From RGIG3102 sp045633415 (GTDB lineage Bacteria > Bacillota > Clostridia > Oscillospirales > Ruminococcaceae), in the NCBI GenBank assembly GCA_045633415.1, contig JAZQYH010000014.1, positions 1 to 6,887 of the forward strand: a stretch of 6,887 nucleotides of DNA. The letters are read 5' to 3'. This document shows positions 1 through 5,942 of this stretch, piece after piece. The notes beneath the pieces are model-generated. The model did not search any database. It was not told where the DNA came from and saw nothing but the letters and a program-made list of their open reading frames with translations. The first letter of the stretch is position 1, and the number at the start of each line of letters is the position of its first letter. The position numbers and the translations under genes were made by a program.

Positions 1-153
1 CAGTACCTGTGCCAGAGTTTCATATCTGCCGATGTGTTCTGTCATGCCGTGTGTAAGCTGTAAAACAAGTTTTGGATGGCTTTCAGGCAACCAGATAATG
101 CAATTAAAGCTAAAATCGTCTTCACCGATAAAATCAAAATATTCTTTTCTCAT
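1..153 (-). CDS. Alpha/beta hydrolase, lysophospholipase/monoacylglycerol lipase-like (N-terminal part only)
   Basis: This is the first 51 codons of a gene that continues past the left edge. The start ATG (151-153) follows an AGGTGG ribosome site (161-166) at 6-base spacing. Residues 35-44 read HGMTEHIGRY, which matches the HGxxEHxxRY signature at the oxyanion turn of the Hydrolase_4/serine aminopeptidase S33-like family (PldB lysophospholipases and monoacylglycerol lipases). The preceding hydrophobic stretch (residues 29-34) fits the usual strand before that turn. The catalytic serine, aspartate and histidine would lie beyond the window, so activity and substrate cannot be judged. There is no signal peptide, so a cytoplasmic enzyme acting on a lipid or other ester is the likeliest role. 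It lies downstream of the glyoxalase gene but behind that gene's terminator, and has its own possible promoter, so it is probably a separate transcription unit. The family call is fairly secure; the specific function is not. Confidence 0.8.
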   Translation of the reverse strand, partial: MRKEYFDFIGEDDFSFNCIIWLPESHPKLVLQLTHGMTEHIGRYETLAQVL

Positions 154-182
154 TATATACCACCTGTTTATTGAATAACTTT

Positions 183-211
183 ATTGTAACATAACGGCAT
201 TGATTTGGCTA
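183..211 (-). promoter_or_regulatory. Possible extended -10 promoter for the alpha/beta hydrolase
   Basis: On the minus strand TGTTACAAT (191-183) gives a TACAAT -10 box (183-188) with an upstream TG, the extended -10 pattern. The -35 region at 17-base spacing (206-211, TAGCCA) is poor, as is tolerated in extended -10 promoters. Transcription would begin near 176, just before the hydrolase ribosome site. The site lies between the glyoxalase terminator and the hydrolase start, where a promoter is expected. Confidence 0.4.
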
Positions 212-218
212 CTGCATT

Positions 219-251
219 AAAACAAAGACAGAGGTGAACATACCTCTGTCT
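219..251 (-). terminator. Intrinsic terminator of the glyoxalase-like gene
   Basis: A perfect 10-bp stem (226-235 paired with 242-251, core GACAGAGGT/ACCTCTGTC) closes a 6-base loop. On the minus strand it is followed at once by TTTGTTTT (226-219). It begins 15 bases after the stop codon of the glyoxalase-like gene. The T-run lies on the minus-strand exit side, so it serves minus-strand transcription and separates this gene from the hydrolase. Confidence 0.88.
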
Positions 252-266
252 AAATATTGGCAAGCA

Positions 267-629
267 TTATCTTGTTGGCACGATTTCCAGCCAGTAGCCG
301 TCTGGGTCTGTGATGAAGTAAATGCCCATTGCTGGGTTTTCATAGCAGATACAGCCCATTTCTTCGTGGAGTTTATGTGCGGCTTCATAGTCGTCTGTTC
401 TGAAAGCCAGATGAAATTCACATTCGCCAAGGTCATATGACTGTGGGTGTTCTTCCAGCCATGTCAGTTCCAGTTCAAAACTGCTTTCTTCATTACCCAT
501 ATAAACAATGATAAAACCATTGCCGTTTTTGCGTCTTATTTCTTTAAGTCCCAGAGCTTTTTCATAGAAAGCAATTGATTTGTCAAGGTCAGCAACATTG
601 TAGTTTTCGTGAACCATTTTAAATTTCAT
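267..629 (-). CDS. gloA: Glyoxalase I-like VOC-family metalloenzyme (lactoylglutathione lyase type)
   Basis: This 120-residue protein has the two-module vicinal oxygen chelate fold. Glyoxalase I isomerises the hemithioacetal of methylglyoxal and a thiol to a lactoyl-thioester in the cytoplasm. All four metal ligands expected from E. coli GloA can be placed: His7 in the opening HENYNV stretch, Glu54 in FELELTW, His73 in EFHLAF and Glu115 in YWLEIVP. The family hallmark ITDPDGYWLE ends the second module (106-115). The protein is short, without the inserted loops of Zn-type enzymes, so it resembles the Ni/Co-activated bacterial class; this is inference. I start at ATG 629 because AGAGG (636-640) sits 6 bases upstream. 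A longer GTG start at 650 would place the ribosome site inside the coding sequence. The AEC permease gene ends 99 bases upstream with no convincing terminator or promoter between, so read-through from it is possible. Many clostridia lack glutathione, so the natural thiol is uncertain and another VOC reaction is possible. Confidence 0.88.
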   Translation of the reverse strand: MKFKMVHENYNVADLDKSIAFYEKALGLKEIRRKNGNGFIIVYMGNEESSFELELTWLEEHPQSYDLGECEFHLAFRTDDYEAAHKLHEEMGCICYENPAMGIYFITDPDGYWLEIVPTR

Positions 630-644
630 ATTTAACCTCTTTCC

Positions 645-655
645 GCACACTGTGC
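645..655. repeat. Short perfect palindrome in the leader of the glyoxalase-like gene
   Basis: GCACACTGTGC is a perfect 11-base inverted repeat (5-bp arms around one central base). It lies 5 bases upstream of the AGAGG ribosome site of the glyoxalase-like gene. It could be a small operator half or a minor hairpin near the ribosome site. It is short enough to be chance. Confidence 0.25.
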
Positions 656-728
656 ATAAATGATGTGATTTTTATTATGTTTTCAGAATAAAAGAAGTGG
701 AATGTATTGCCGTACAATAACTATCGGA

Positions 729-1658
729 TTATGCTACAATCACAGTCATAACGCAGAAAATTGCAAGACACATCAGTGTAAGTACAGAGCATACGCTGGC
801 GGCAACTGCGCTGTCTTCACTTGTTTTGCCAAGACTGGCTGTAAGGTAACTGCCTGGCAGTGCACAGTAAAGAAGGACAGCCCATCTTGTCTGGATATCT
901 ACAGATGGAACAAAGAAAAATACAGCCTGAATAATACCGCAGATAAGGGCAAAAACTACAAAATGCCAGCCACAGATTTCCAGTACATCTTTCATATTTT
1001 CTTTTTTCATAGTGAAATTATAGCCAACGCAGAACAGGATAACTGCGCTTACAGGACCTGAAAGAAAACCAGTAACTTCTGTAATAACACCACCTACACC
1101 AACTGTATTCAGAACATCAATTGCACCTGTAAGATTAAGTGCAAGACCAAGGATACTCATTAACAGCAAAGGTGAGCTGAAAACCTTTTTTGCCACATAG
1201 CCGGCAGAAGGGTTTTTACCTGTGTCTGCTGACAGAATTGCGATTACAGGTATAGCCACTACACTCTGTGCCACATCCAGTACGCCCATTCTGTATGCAT
1301 GTGCAGTGCCAAATAATGTTATAAAAAGTGGAATGCCCAGCATACCAGTTTCCTGTGATGAAAATATCTGTGGCAGGTTATGATACTGGTATTTTTTCTT
1401 TCTCATGCCAAAAGACCATACAGAACTGATAAAAATAAGAGACATTACCAGTACCATTGATGTAATTGACTCCATACCAAAATTGGCTGTAAGACAGGAG
1501 TTGAAAAGTACACAAGGAAGACAGAATGTCATTATGAAGCTTTGCAGACCTTTGCTTGCTTCTTCTGAAATTTTGTTGTGTTTCCTTGCGAATATACCTA
1601 AAAATATAGTTACAAAAATAGGCATTACTATTTCCATAACTTTAATCATTTCATTCAT
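729..1658 (-). CDS. AEC-family (auxin efflux carrier-like) permease
   Basis: This 309-residue, very hydrophobic protein fits the AEC/Mem_trans family, whose bacterial members move organic acids such as malate or other small anions across the cytoplasmic membrane. It shows the family's two five-helix halves. The N half starts with a membrane segment at about 9-24 and has the unwound-helix motif FIMTFCLPCVLF (41-52). A charged loop at 84-94 (RKKKYQYH) follows, then QETGMLGIPLF (102-112). The C half has PLLLMSILGLALNLTG (163-178) and ends with the family-typical ALPGSYLTASLGKTSEDSAVAAS (266-288) before the last helix (290-308). About ten membrane segments are expected. I chose ATG 1658 because GGAGG (1664-1668) lies 5 bases upstream; a TTG start at 1670 would run through that ribosome site. 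It has its own strong promoter immediately after the metG terminator. The substrate cannot be told; linkage to a glyoxalase-like gene downstream is suggestive only. Confidence 0.87.
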   Translation of the reverse strand: MNEMIKVMEIVMPIFVTIFLGIFARKHNKISEEASKGLQSFIMTFCLPCVLFNSCLTANFGMESITSMVLVMSLIFISSVWSFGMRKKKYQYHNLPQIFSSQETGMLGIPLFITLFGTAHAYRMGVLDVAQSVVAIPVIAILSADTGKNPSAGYVAKKVFSSPLLLMSILGLALNLTGAIDVLNTVGVGGVITEVTGFLSGPVSAVILFCVGYNFTMKKENMKDVLEICGWHFVVFALICGIIQAVFFFVPSVDIQTRWAVLLYCALPGSYLTASLGKTSEDSAVAASVCSVLTLMCLAIFCVMTVIVA

Positions 1659-1698
1659 ATATACCTCCAAGAAAAGTTTGTCTATAAAACTTTTTCAT

Positions 1699-1727
1699 AT
1701 TATATACTATTTATCAGGATTTGTCAT
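1699..1727 (-). promoter_or_regulatory. Sigma-A-type promoter of the AEC permease gene
   Basis: On the minus strand ATGACA (1722-1727) is separated by exactly 17 bases from a perfect TATAAT (1699-1704). This is 5/6 and 6/6 matches to the sigma-70/sigma-A consensus. Transcription should start near 1692, giving a leader of about 35 nt with GGAGG at 1664-1668. The -35 box lies only 3 bases past the T-run of the metG terminator, so the two units are separated with almost no spare DNA. Confidence 0.8.
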
Positions 1728-1730
1728 CAC

Positions 1731-1764
1731 AAAAAAACACCTACAGAATTAACTGTAGGTGTTT
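1731..1764 (-). terminator. Intrinsic terminator of metG
   Basis: A perfect 12-bp stem (1735-1746 with 1753-1764, AAACACCTACAG against CTGTAGGTGTTT) closes a 6-base loop. On the minus strand the last stem bases merge into seven Ts (1737-1731). It starts 14 bases after the metG stop. The A-rich base of the stem would give weak termination on the plus strand too, but no plus-strand gene needs it. Confidence 0.93.
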
Positions 1765-1778
1765 AATAATTTATAAAA

Positions 1779-3740
1779 TTATCTTACTTTGCTACCTGGT
1801 GCAATATCATCAGCAACAAAGATTACGTTTGCACTGCCATCTGGATTGTCAGCGGCAAGCAGCATGCCTTCGCTTACAAAACCACGCATTTTTCTTGGTG
1901 CAAGGTTGTCGATGATAATAACTTTTTTGCCAATCAGGTCTGCTGGTTCATACCATTCGTGGATAGCAGAAAGAATTGTTCTTTCTCTATTACCGTCCCA
2001 GATAGTGTTGTTCAGCAGTTTGTCAGCTTTTGGTACCGGTTCACAGTTTCTGATTTCACCAACAATAAGGTTTACTTTGTAGAAGTCGTCGATTGTGATT
2101 TCTTCTACTTTTTCTTCTTCAACTGCTGGTTCTTCAGCTTTTTTCTGTGCAGCTTCTCTTGCAGCTTTCTTTTCAGCTTCTTCTTTTGCGATAGCAGCCA
2201 GTTCTTTAGCGGCATCGATTCTTGGGAAGATAACTTCGCCTTTAGCTACTTTAACATCTGTCAGATGACCGAATTTTGCCAGTGTTTCATATTTCAGGTC
2301 TTCTGCTGCGTAGCCAAGCTGAGCAGCAATTTTTGGTGTTGTATTTGGCAGGTAAGCCTGCAGCAGAGTTGTTACAAAGCGCAGTGCTTCAACAAGATTG
2401 TAAAGAACACATGCAAGGCGAGGTTTGCTTGCTTCGTCTTTTGCCAGAACCCATGGCTGTGTTTCGTCGATGTATTTGTTTGCCCTCTGTACAACTTTGA
2501 AAATTTCTGCCAGAGCCTGTGGGATAGACAAATCATCCATGAACTTGTCTGTTTTAACTGTAAGACCTTCGCACAGTTCGATAAGTTCTTTATCAAGTTC
2601 TGCGCCTTCTCTTTCAGCTGGCAGTACACCGTCAAAGTATTTTTCAATCATAGCAGCGGAACGGGAAACAAGGTTACCCAGGTCGTTTGCCAGGTCAGAG
2701 TTGATACGTGCAATAAGACTTTCGTTTGTGTATACACCATCGTTGCCAAATGGAACTTCTCTCAGCAGGAAGTAGCGAACAGCATCAACGCCATAGCGTT
2801 TGCACAGAACTACAGGGTCAACAACGTTACCAACTGATTTACTCATTTTACCGCCTTCCAACAGAAGCCAGCCATGACCAAATACACGTTTTGGCAGTGG
2901 CAGGTCCAGAGCCATCAGCATTGCAGGCCAGATGATTGTGTGGAAACGAAGAATTTCTTTACCTACCATGTGGCATGTAGCAGGCCAGAATCTTTCGTAG
3001 TCATCATATTCGTTGTTGAATTTGCCCAAAGCTGTGATGTAGTTGGAGAGAGCATCAACCCAAACGTAAACTGTGTGTTCTGGGTCAAATTCTACAGGGA
3101 TACCCCATTTAACTGTTGTTCTGGAAACGCAAAGGTCCTGCAAGCCCTGTTTGATAAAGCTTATCATTTCGTTTTTGCGTGTTTCAGGTTCGATAAATCT
3201 TGGGTTTTCTTCGTAGTGTTTGAGAAGTCTGTCTGCATAATTGGAAAGTTTAAAGAAGTAAGCATCTTCTTTTGCAAGGTAAACTTCGCGGCCGCAGTCA
3301 GGACATTTGCCGTCTACAAGCTGGCTCTGTGTCCAGAAAGTTTCGCAAGGTTTGCAGTAGTGGCCTTCATAGAAACCTTTGTAGATGTCGCCTTTGTCAT
3401 AAAGCATTTTAAAGATTTTCTGAACAGCTTCTTCGTGGTAGTGGTCAGTTGTTCTGATAAATCTGTCATATTTAACGTCAAGAAGTTTCCACAGTTCCTT
3501 GATGTTTGCAACGATATCGTCAACATACTGTTTTGGTGTTTTGCCTGCAGCAGCAGCCTTGTCCTGAATTTTCTGGCCGTGTTCGTCAGTACCTGTAAGG
3601 AACATTACGTCATAGCCCTGAAGTCTTTTGTAACGGGACAAAGCGTCACATGCTACAGTTGTGTAGCTGTGGCCGATGTGAAGGTTATCGGAAGGATAGT
3701 AAATAGGAGTAGTAATGTAAAAGGATTTTTTTTCGCTCAT
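1779..3740 (-). CDS. metG: Methionyl-tRNA synthetase with fused C-terminal tRNA-binding domain
   Basis: This enzyme charges tRNA-Met with methionine in the cytoplasm, using ATP. The 653-residue protein is full length for the Bacillus/Clostridium type. In order it shows the class I HIGH motif (21-24) after the strand ITTPIYYPSDNL, the TGTDEHGQKIQ segment (49-59), and a zinc-binding insert with two CxxC pairs (Cys129/132 and Cys146/149). The catalytic core follows with VWVDALSNYI (226-235) and the KMSKS loop (298-302). An anticodon-binding helical domain spans about 340-500 and includes the conserved DETQPWVLAK (425-434). A Lys/Glu/Ala-rich linker (about 511-548), likely helical, joins an EMAPII/Trbp111-like OB-fold (about 549-653) with APRKMRGFVSEGM (614-626). 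That domain supports dimerisation and tRNA binding. GAGG sits 10 bases before ATG 3740, slightly far. TTTATATAAA directly before the start could fold with upstream TTTAT and leave this site in a loop (inference). The gene has its own promoter and terminator, so it is probably monocistronic. Confidence 0.98.
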   Translation of the reverse strand: MSEKKSFYITTPIYYPSDNLHIGHSYTTVACDALSRYKRLQGYDVMFLTGTDEHGQKIQDKAAAAGKTPKQYVDDIVANIKELWKLLDVKYDRFIRTTDHYHEEAVQKIFKMLYDKGDIYKGFYEGHYCKPCETFWTQSQLVDGKCPDCGREVYLAKEDAYFFKLSNYADRLLKHYEENPRFIEPETRKNEMISFIKQGLQDLCVSRTTVKWGIPVEFDPEHTVYVWVDALSNYITALGKFNNEYDDYERFWPATCHMVGKEILRFHTIIWPAMLMALDLPLPKRVFGHGWLLLEGGKMSKSVGNVVDPVVLCKRYGVDAVRYFLLREVPFGNDGVYTNESLIARINSDLANDLGNLVSRSAAMIEKYFDGVLPAEREGAELDKELIELCEGLTVKTDKFMDDLSIPQALAEIFKVVQRANKYIDETQPWVLAKDEASKPRLACVLYNLVEALRFVTTLLQAYLPNTTPKIAAQLGYAAEDLKYETLAKFGHLTDVKVAKGEVIFPRIDAAKELAAIAKEEAEKKAAREAAQKKAEEPAVEEEKVEEITIDDFYKVNLIVGEIRNCEPVPKADKLLNNTIWDGNRERTILSAIHEWYEPADLIGKKVIIIDNLAPRKMRGFVSEGMLLAADNPDGSANVIFVADDIAPGSKVR

Positions 3741-3790
3741 TTTATATAAACCTCATAAATAAAATTTTCTTTTTCTGATTGATGATTGAT

Positions 3791-3942
3791 AAAAATTATA
3801 CTGCAGCGCTATTGCGCATTCGCATTCGACCTCTCACGGATGGATAGTTGATAATTCTGGAAATGTAGAATCGTTTGTCCACAATAACGCTCCTTTCATA
3901 TTTTCACTATAATTTTTAATTCTATCAAAAAATTATCTGCAG
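3791..3942. repeat. Imperfect 16-base direct repeats bracketing the metG leader
   Basis: AAAAATTATACTGCAG (3791-3806) and AAAAAATTATCTGCAG (3927-3942) are near-identical and lie in the same orientation 120 bases apart. They bracket the segment holding the short leader reading frame. Inside that segment CGCATT is repeated in tandem (3815-3826), GCGC-TATT-GCGC (3806-3817) can form a small hairpin, and GATAATT-type runs occur near 3842-3858. The arrangement resembles an inserted small intergenic element with duplicated flanks, but both copies are partly simple A/T runs and no other copy of the segment is in the window. Confidence 0.35.
3796..3882 (-). CDS. Possible 28-residue leader peptide upstream of metG
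   Basis: A GTG start (3880-3882) lies 7 bases after an AAAGGAG ribosome site (AGGAG at 3890-3894), closer to ideal than the site of metG itself. The frame runs 28 codons to TAA (3796-3798), 55 bases before the metG start. The product is basic and ends with the run RGRMRMRNSAAV, with Met codons at positions 20 and 22. It lies wholly within the transcript predicted from the promoter at 3919-3947. It resembles no family I recognise. It could be a translated leader sensing methionine supply, a small protein, or a chance frame in an intergenic repeat. No clear terminator or antiterminator follows: a 4-bp GCGC hairpin (3806-3817) is weak and its nearest T-run is separated from it. The ribosome site is the main support. 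Confidence 0.35.
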   Translation of the reverse strand: MDKRFYISRIINYPSVRGRMRMRNSAAV

Positions 3943-3947
3943 TTCAA
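3919..3947 (-). promoter_or_regulatory. Predicted metG promoter
   Basis: On the minus strand TTGAAC (3942-3947) and TAGAAT (3919-3924) are separated by exactly 17 bases, with 4/6 and 5/6 consensus matches. Transcription would start near 3912, leaving a leader of about 170 nt before the metG start at 3740. That is long for an unregulated gene and includes the short leader frame. It lies 13 bases beyond the stop of the upstream FemX-like gene. I see no T-box (no AGGGUGG-ACCGCG element) and no SAM riboswitch core in the leader. Confidence 0.6.
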
Positions 3948-3959
3948 GATTTGAAAAAA

Positions 3960-5000
3960 CTAACCTCTCAGTTTGCTTCTTACCTTTAAAGCTAAAGCAA
4001 TAAGCTTGTCTGCAAAAGAGTTGAATGTAAGTGTAAATTCTCCGGCTGTTTCAATAACGTCACCATAGAATTTTGCCTTGAAGCGGTAAACACCGTAAAG
4101 TTCTGCATCTGTTTCTTCATCCAGCGCAATACCCTGCATATCATATGTGTGGCAGTTGCCGTCCAGTGCCCATTTCATCATTTCCCACTGCATCATATAG
4201 GTAGGGTTCAGCTTTCTCATCTCGCTGGTGGAACAGCCGTAAACATGGCTTGTTGTACCTGCATACTGAATGGAAAGCCCACCGCAGAGCGCAGTTTCTT
4301 CTTTTGTTTCAGGATTCTGGTAGTAACACATAAACAGCTTTGCGTTTTCAGGGAAGTTTACAAGTATGCTTTCAAGATATGCCTTGGAACGGATGGAGAA
4401 CTGTTTTCTCTTGCCTGTTTCTTCGTAAATTCTGTAAAAATCATCAAGATATTCAAGACCAACCTTGCATACAACCCCGTTTTTAGGGCCAAAACGGATA
4501 TAGTATCTTGTGCCTGATGTAAATTTCATAATAAGCTCATCTTCGGACAAACCCTTGATATAGTTGAGCATATAGTTGTATCTTGGCTGAATTGTATCGT
4601 GAAAGCCTGCGTTTTCATTTATGGAAAAGCCGCAGTCTTTAAAAAACTGTATTGTTTCGCTGTCTGCTGCAAGAACAAGCGGGTCGCAGATGAATTTATA
4701 GCCGTTATGTTTTTTTGCAACAGCTTTTATACCGCCGATAAGGTCTTTTACAACAGCTTTATCTGTATAGTCACATACAGGACCTCTTGGGGCATACATC
4801 ATACCGAAAGGACCTATTTTTCTTATAAGAATGGATACGCCGCCCACAATGCTGCCGTTTTTATCACGGCTTACAACAACTTCGTGCAGCCAGTCTTTTT
4901 TTACTTTAGCCCAGTTTACACTCTGCTGAAAAGCACCTTTTGGATGATTGAGACAGAAGTCTTCGTATTCACTGTATAAATCTTTTTTCAAAATTTCCAT
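3960..5000 (-). CDS. FemA/B/X-family peptidoglycan bridge aminoacyltransferase
   Basis: Members of this family transfer an amino acid from aminoacyl-tRNA to the stem-peptide side chain of the lipid II or UDP-MurNAc-pentapeptide precursor, on the cytoplasmic face. The 346-residue protein has two GNAT-like halves. The first includes FGMMYAPRGPVCDY (65-78), the family's typical APRGPV stretch, and RYYIRFGPKNGV (165-176) near the domain junction. The second includes LCGGLSIQYAGTTSHVYGCS (238-257) and ends with the hallmark YGVYRFKAKFYGDVIETAGEF (302-322). At 346 residues it lacks room for the tRNA-synthetase-like coiled-coil arm of S. aureus FemA (about 420), so it is closer to the compact Weissella FemX type. 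GGAG (5011-5014) lies 10 bases before ATG 5000. It has its own promoter and no convincing terminator after its stop. The amino acid added cannot be read from sequence; Ala, Ser or Gly are known in the family. Confidence 0.9.
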   Translation of the reverse strand: MEILKKDLYSEYEDFCLNHPKGAFQQSVNWAKVKKDWLHEVVVSRDKNGSIVGGVSILIRKIGPFGMMYAPRGPVCDYTDKAVVKDLIGGIKAVAKKHNGYKFICDPLVLAADSETIQFFKDCGFSINENAGFHDTIQPRYNYMLNYIKGLSEDELIMKFTSGTRYYIRFGPKNGVVCKVGLEYLDDFYRIYEETGKRKQFSIRSKAYLESILVNFPENAKLFMCYYQNPETKEETALCGGLSIQYAGTTSHVYGCSTSEMRKLNPTYMMQWEMMKWALDGNCHTYDMQGIALDEETDAELYGVYRFKAKFYGDVIETAGEFTLTFNSFADKLIALALKVRSKLRG

Positions 5001-5034
5001 TAACTGTAATCTCCAAATATAATTATACTCATTA

Positions 5035-5064
5035 AGTATAACATATTATTGATAAAAATAACAA
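5035..5064 (-). promoter_or_regulatory. Promoter of the FemX-like gene
   Basis: On the minus strand TTGTTA (5059-5064) and TATACT (5035-5040) are 18 bases apart, and TG one base before the -10 box gives an extended -10. Transcription would begin near 5028, leaving about 28 nt of leader with GGAG at 5011-5014. It is divergent from the exporter promoter, with about 34 bases between the two -35 boxes. That gap (5065-5098) is AT-rich and could hold a shared regulator site, though I see no strong palindrome. Confidence 0.6.
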
Positions 5065-5098
5065 CTGTTTGAACCAATGAAATTAATTTGTAATCAAA

Positions 5099-5127
5099 TT
5101 GACAACAGAGTGTATTTTTGATAGATT
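5099..5127 (+). promoter_or_regulatory. Promoter of the ThrE-type exporter operon
   Basis: A perfect TTGACA (5099-5104) is followed after 17 bases by TAGATT (5122-5127), 4/6 to the -10 consensus. Transcription would start near 5134. This rules out translation starts upstream, including a TTG within the -35 box itself. The transcript would cover the YjjP-like, YjjB-like and DUF554 genes, with no terminator seen between them. Confidence 0.65.
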
Positions 5128-5170
5128 TATTATATATATCAAAAATCCATTGAGTGAAATGAGAATTTAC

Positions 5171-5941
5171 ATGAGTACAACAAATGAACGCGTACTTAAA
5201 GCCGCATGCAAGCTGGGAAGAAATATCCTTGAAAACGGCGGCGAAATATACCGAGTTGAAGAAACCATAAACTTCTTTCTGGAGGCTTATGGTATTTATG
5301 ATGCACAGATTTTTGCAATACCTGCAACCATCATCGTAACAATTGAAGAAGACGGCAAACCTGTTACCTTGGTGGAAAGGGTAAAAGGGTCAAGCATCAA
5401 CCTTGATAAATTATCCAAATTCAACGATTTAAGCAGACGTGCCTGCTGCAGTAAACCTTCCATAGAAAGCGTACTTGATGAAATAGAAGCTATACGCAAA
5501 GAAAAGCCATACAGTTTTTTTACATCCCTTATGGCATATGGGTTTACAGCGTTTTTCTTCTGCCTTTTCTGGAAAGGCGATTTGAGGGATTCAGCTGTGG
5601 CTTTTGTATGCGGTCTGTCTACAAAATACTGTCTTGAATTTATGTCCAAAGGCAAGTCCAATATATTTTTCAGCAATGCAGTTTCAAGTGCAGTTATTGC
5701 CTATATAGCAATTATCTGTGTAAACCTTGGCATTGCACATCATTACGATAAAATCATAATTGGCGCAATTATGTCCCTTGTTCCTGGTGTTGCAATTACA
5801 AATATTATGCGTGATATTATTGCAGGGGATGTTATAACCGGTACAACAAAGCTGGCAGAGGTGCTTCTTACTGCACTTGCCATAGCTGTCGGCATAGCTC
5901 TTGCAATGAGCAGTGTAATTTTCTTCGGAGGTGGTCTGTAA
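5171..5941 (+). CDS. yjjP: ThrE-type exporter, N-terminal-half subunit (YjjP-like)
   Basis: This 256-residue protein matches the ThrE (formerly DUF1212) family. In Corynebacterium the single-chain ThrE exports threonine and serine; in E. coli the split pair YjjP/YjjB has been linked to succinate export. The soluble N-terminal part carries the hallmark ENGGEIYRVEET (21-32) and IPATIIVTIEEDGKP (50-64). The membrane part begins at about 115, with segments near 115-134, 139-155, 168-189, 193-210 and 228-252. The core motif MSLVPGVAITNIMRDIIAGD (201-220) is very typical. I prefer ATG 5171 because homologues begin at this point relative to the NGGE motif. ATG 5159, in frame, is possible; both have only weak GAG ribosome sites. 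The stop is one base from the next gene, whose ribosome site is inside this one's last codons. The two products should form one transporter. The substrate is not determined. Confidence 0.92.
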   Translation: MSTTNERVLKAACKLGRNILENGGEIYRVEETINFFLEAYGIYDAQIFAIPATIIVTIEEDGKPVTLVERVKGSSINLDKLSKFNDLSRRACCSKPSIESVLDEIEAIRKEKPYSFFTSLMAYGFTAFFFCLFWKGDLRDSAVAFVCGLSTKYCLEFMSKGKSNIFFSNAVSSAVIAYIAIICVNLGIAHHYDKIIIGAIMSLVPGVAITNIMRDIIAGDVITGTTKLAEVLLTALAIAVGIALAMSSVIFFGGGL

Positions 5942-5942
5942 T

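Noticed and set aside
630..650. GTG start at 650 for the glyoxalase-like gene
   Set aside because: The longer N-terminus would be encoded by the ribosome site itself (AGAGG, 636-640). ATG 629 has correct spacing and fits the family N-terminus.
705..725. Small hairpin TATTG-CCGTA-CAATA after the AEC permease stop as a terminator
   Set aside because: Only five mostly A/T base pairs and no adjacent T-run on the minus strand, so it is too weak to call.
702..1061. Plus-strand frame of 119 codons opposite the AEC permease
   Set aside because: The permease reading is supported by a ribosome site, promoter and family motifs. The antisense product is Cys/Asn-rich with no recognisable features.
1959..3749. 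Two long plus-strand open frames (about 290 codons each) antisense to metG
   Set aside because: They lie entirely opposite a clear, full-length metG. Their products are dominated by Phe, Cys, Ser and Val runs that mirror the Lys/Glu/Ala-rich metG codons, and they lack family motifs.
3741..3912. T-box or SAM riboswitch in the metG leader
   Set aside because: The conserved T-box bulge (AGGGTGG-ACCGCG) is absent; AGAGGTCGAATGCG only superficially resembles it. No SAM-I core (GGTGGAGGGA-like) is present and there is no terminator hairpin before metG.
5099..5170. TTG start at 5099 for the YjjP-like gene
   Set aside because: The TTG is part of a perfect TTGACA -35 box and would lie upstream of the predicted transcript start. 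Homology begins near ATG 5171.
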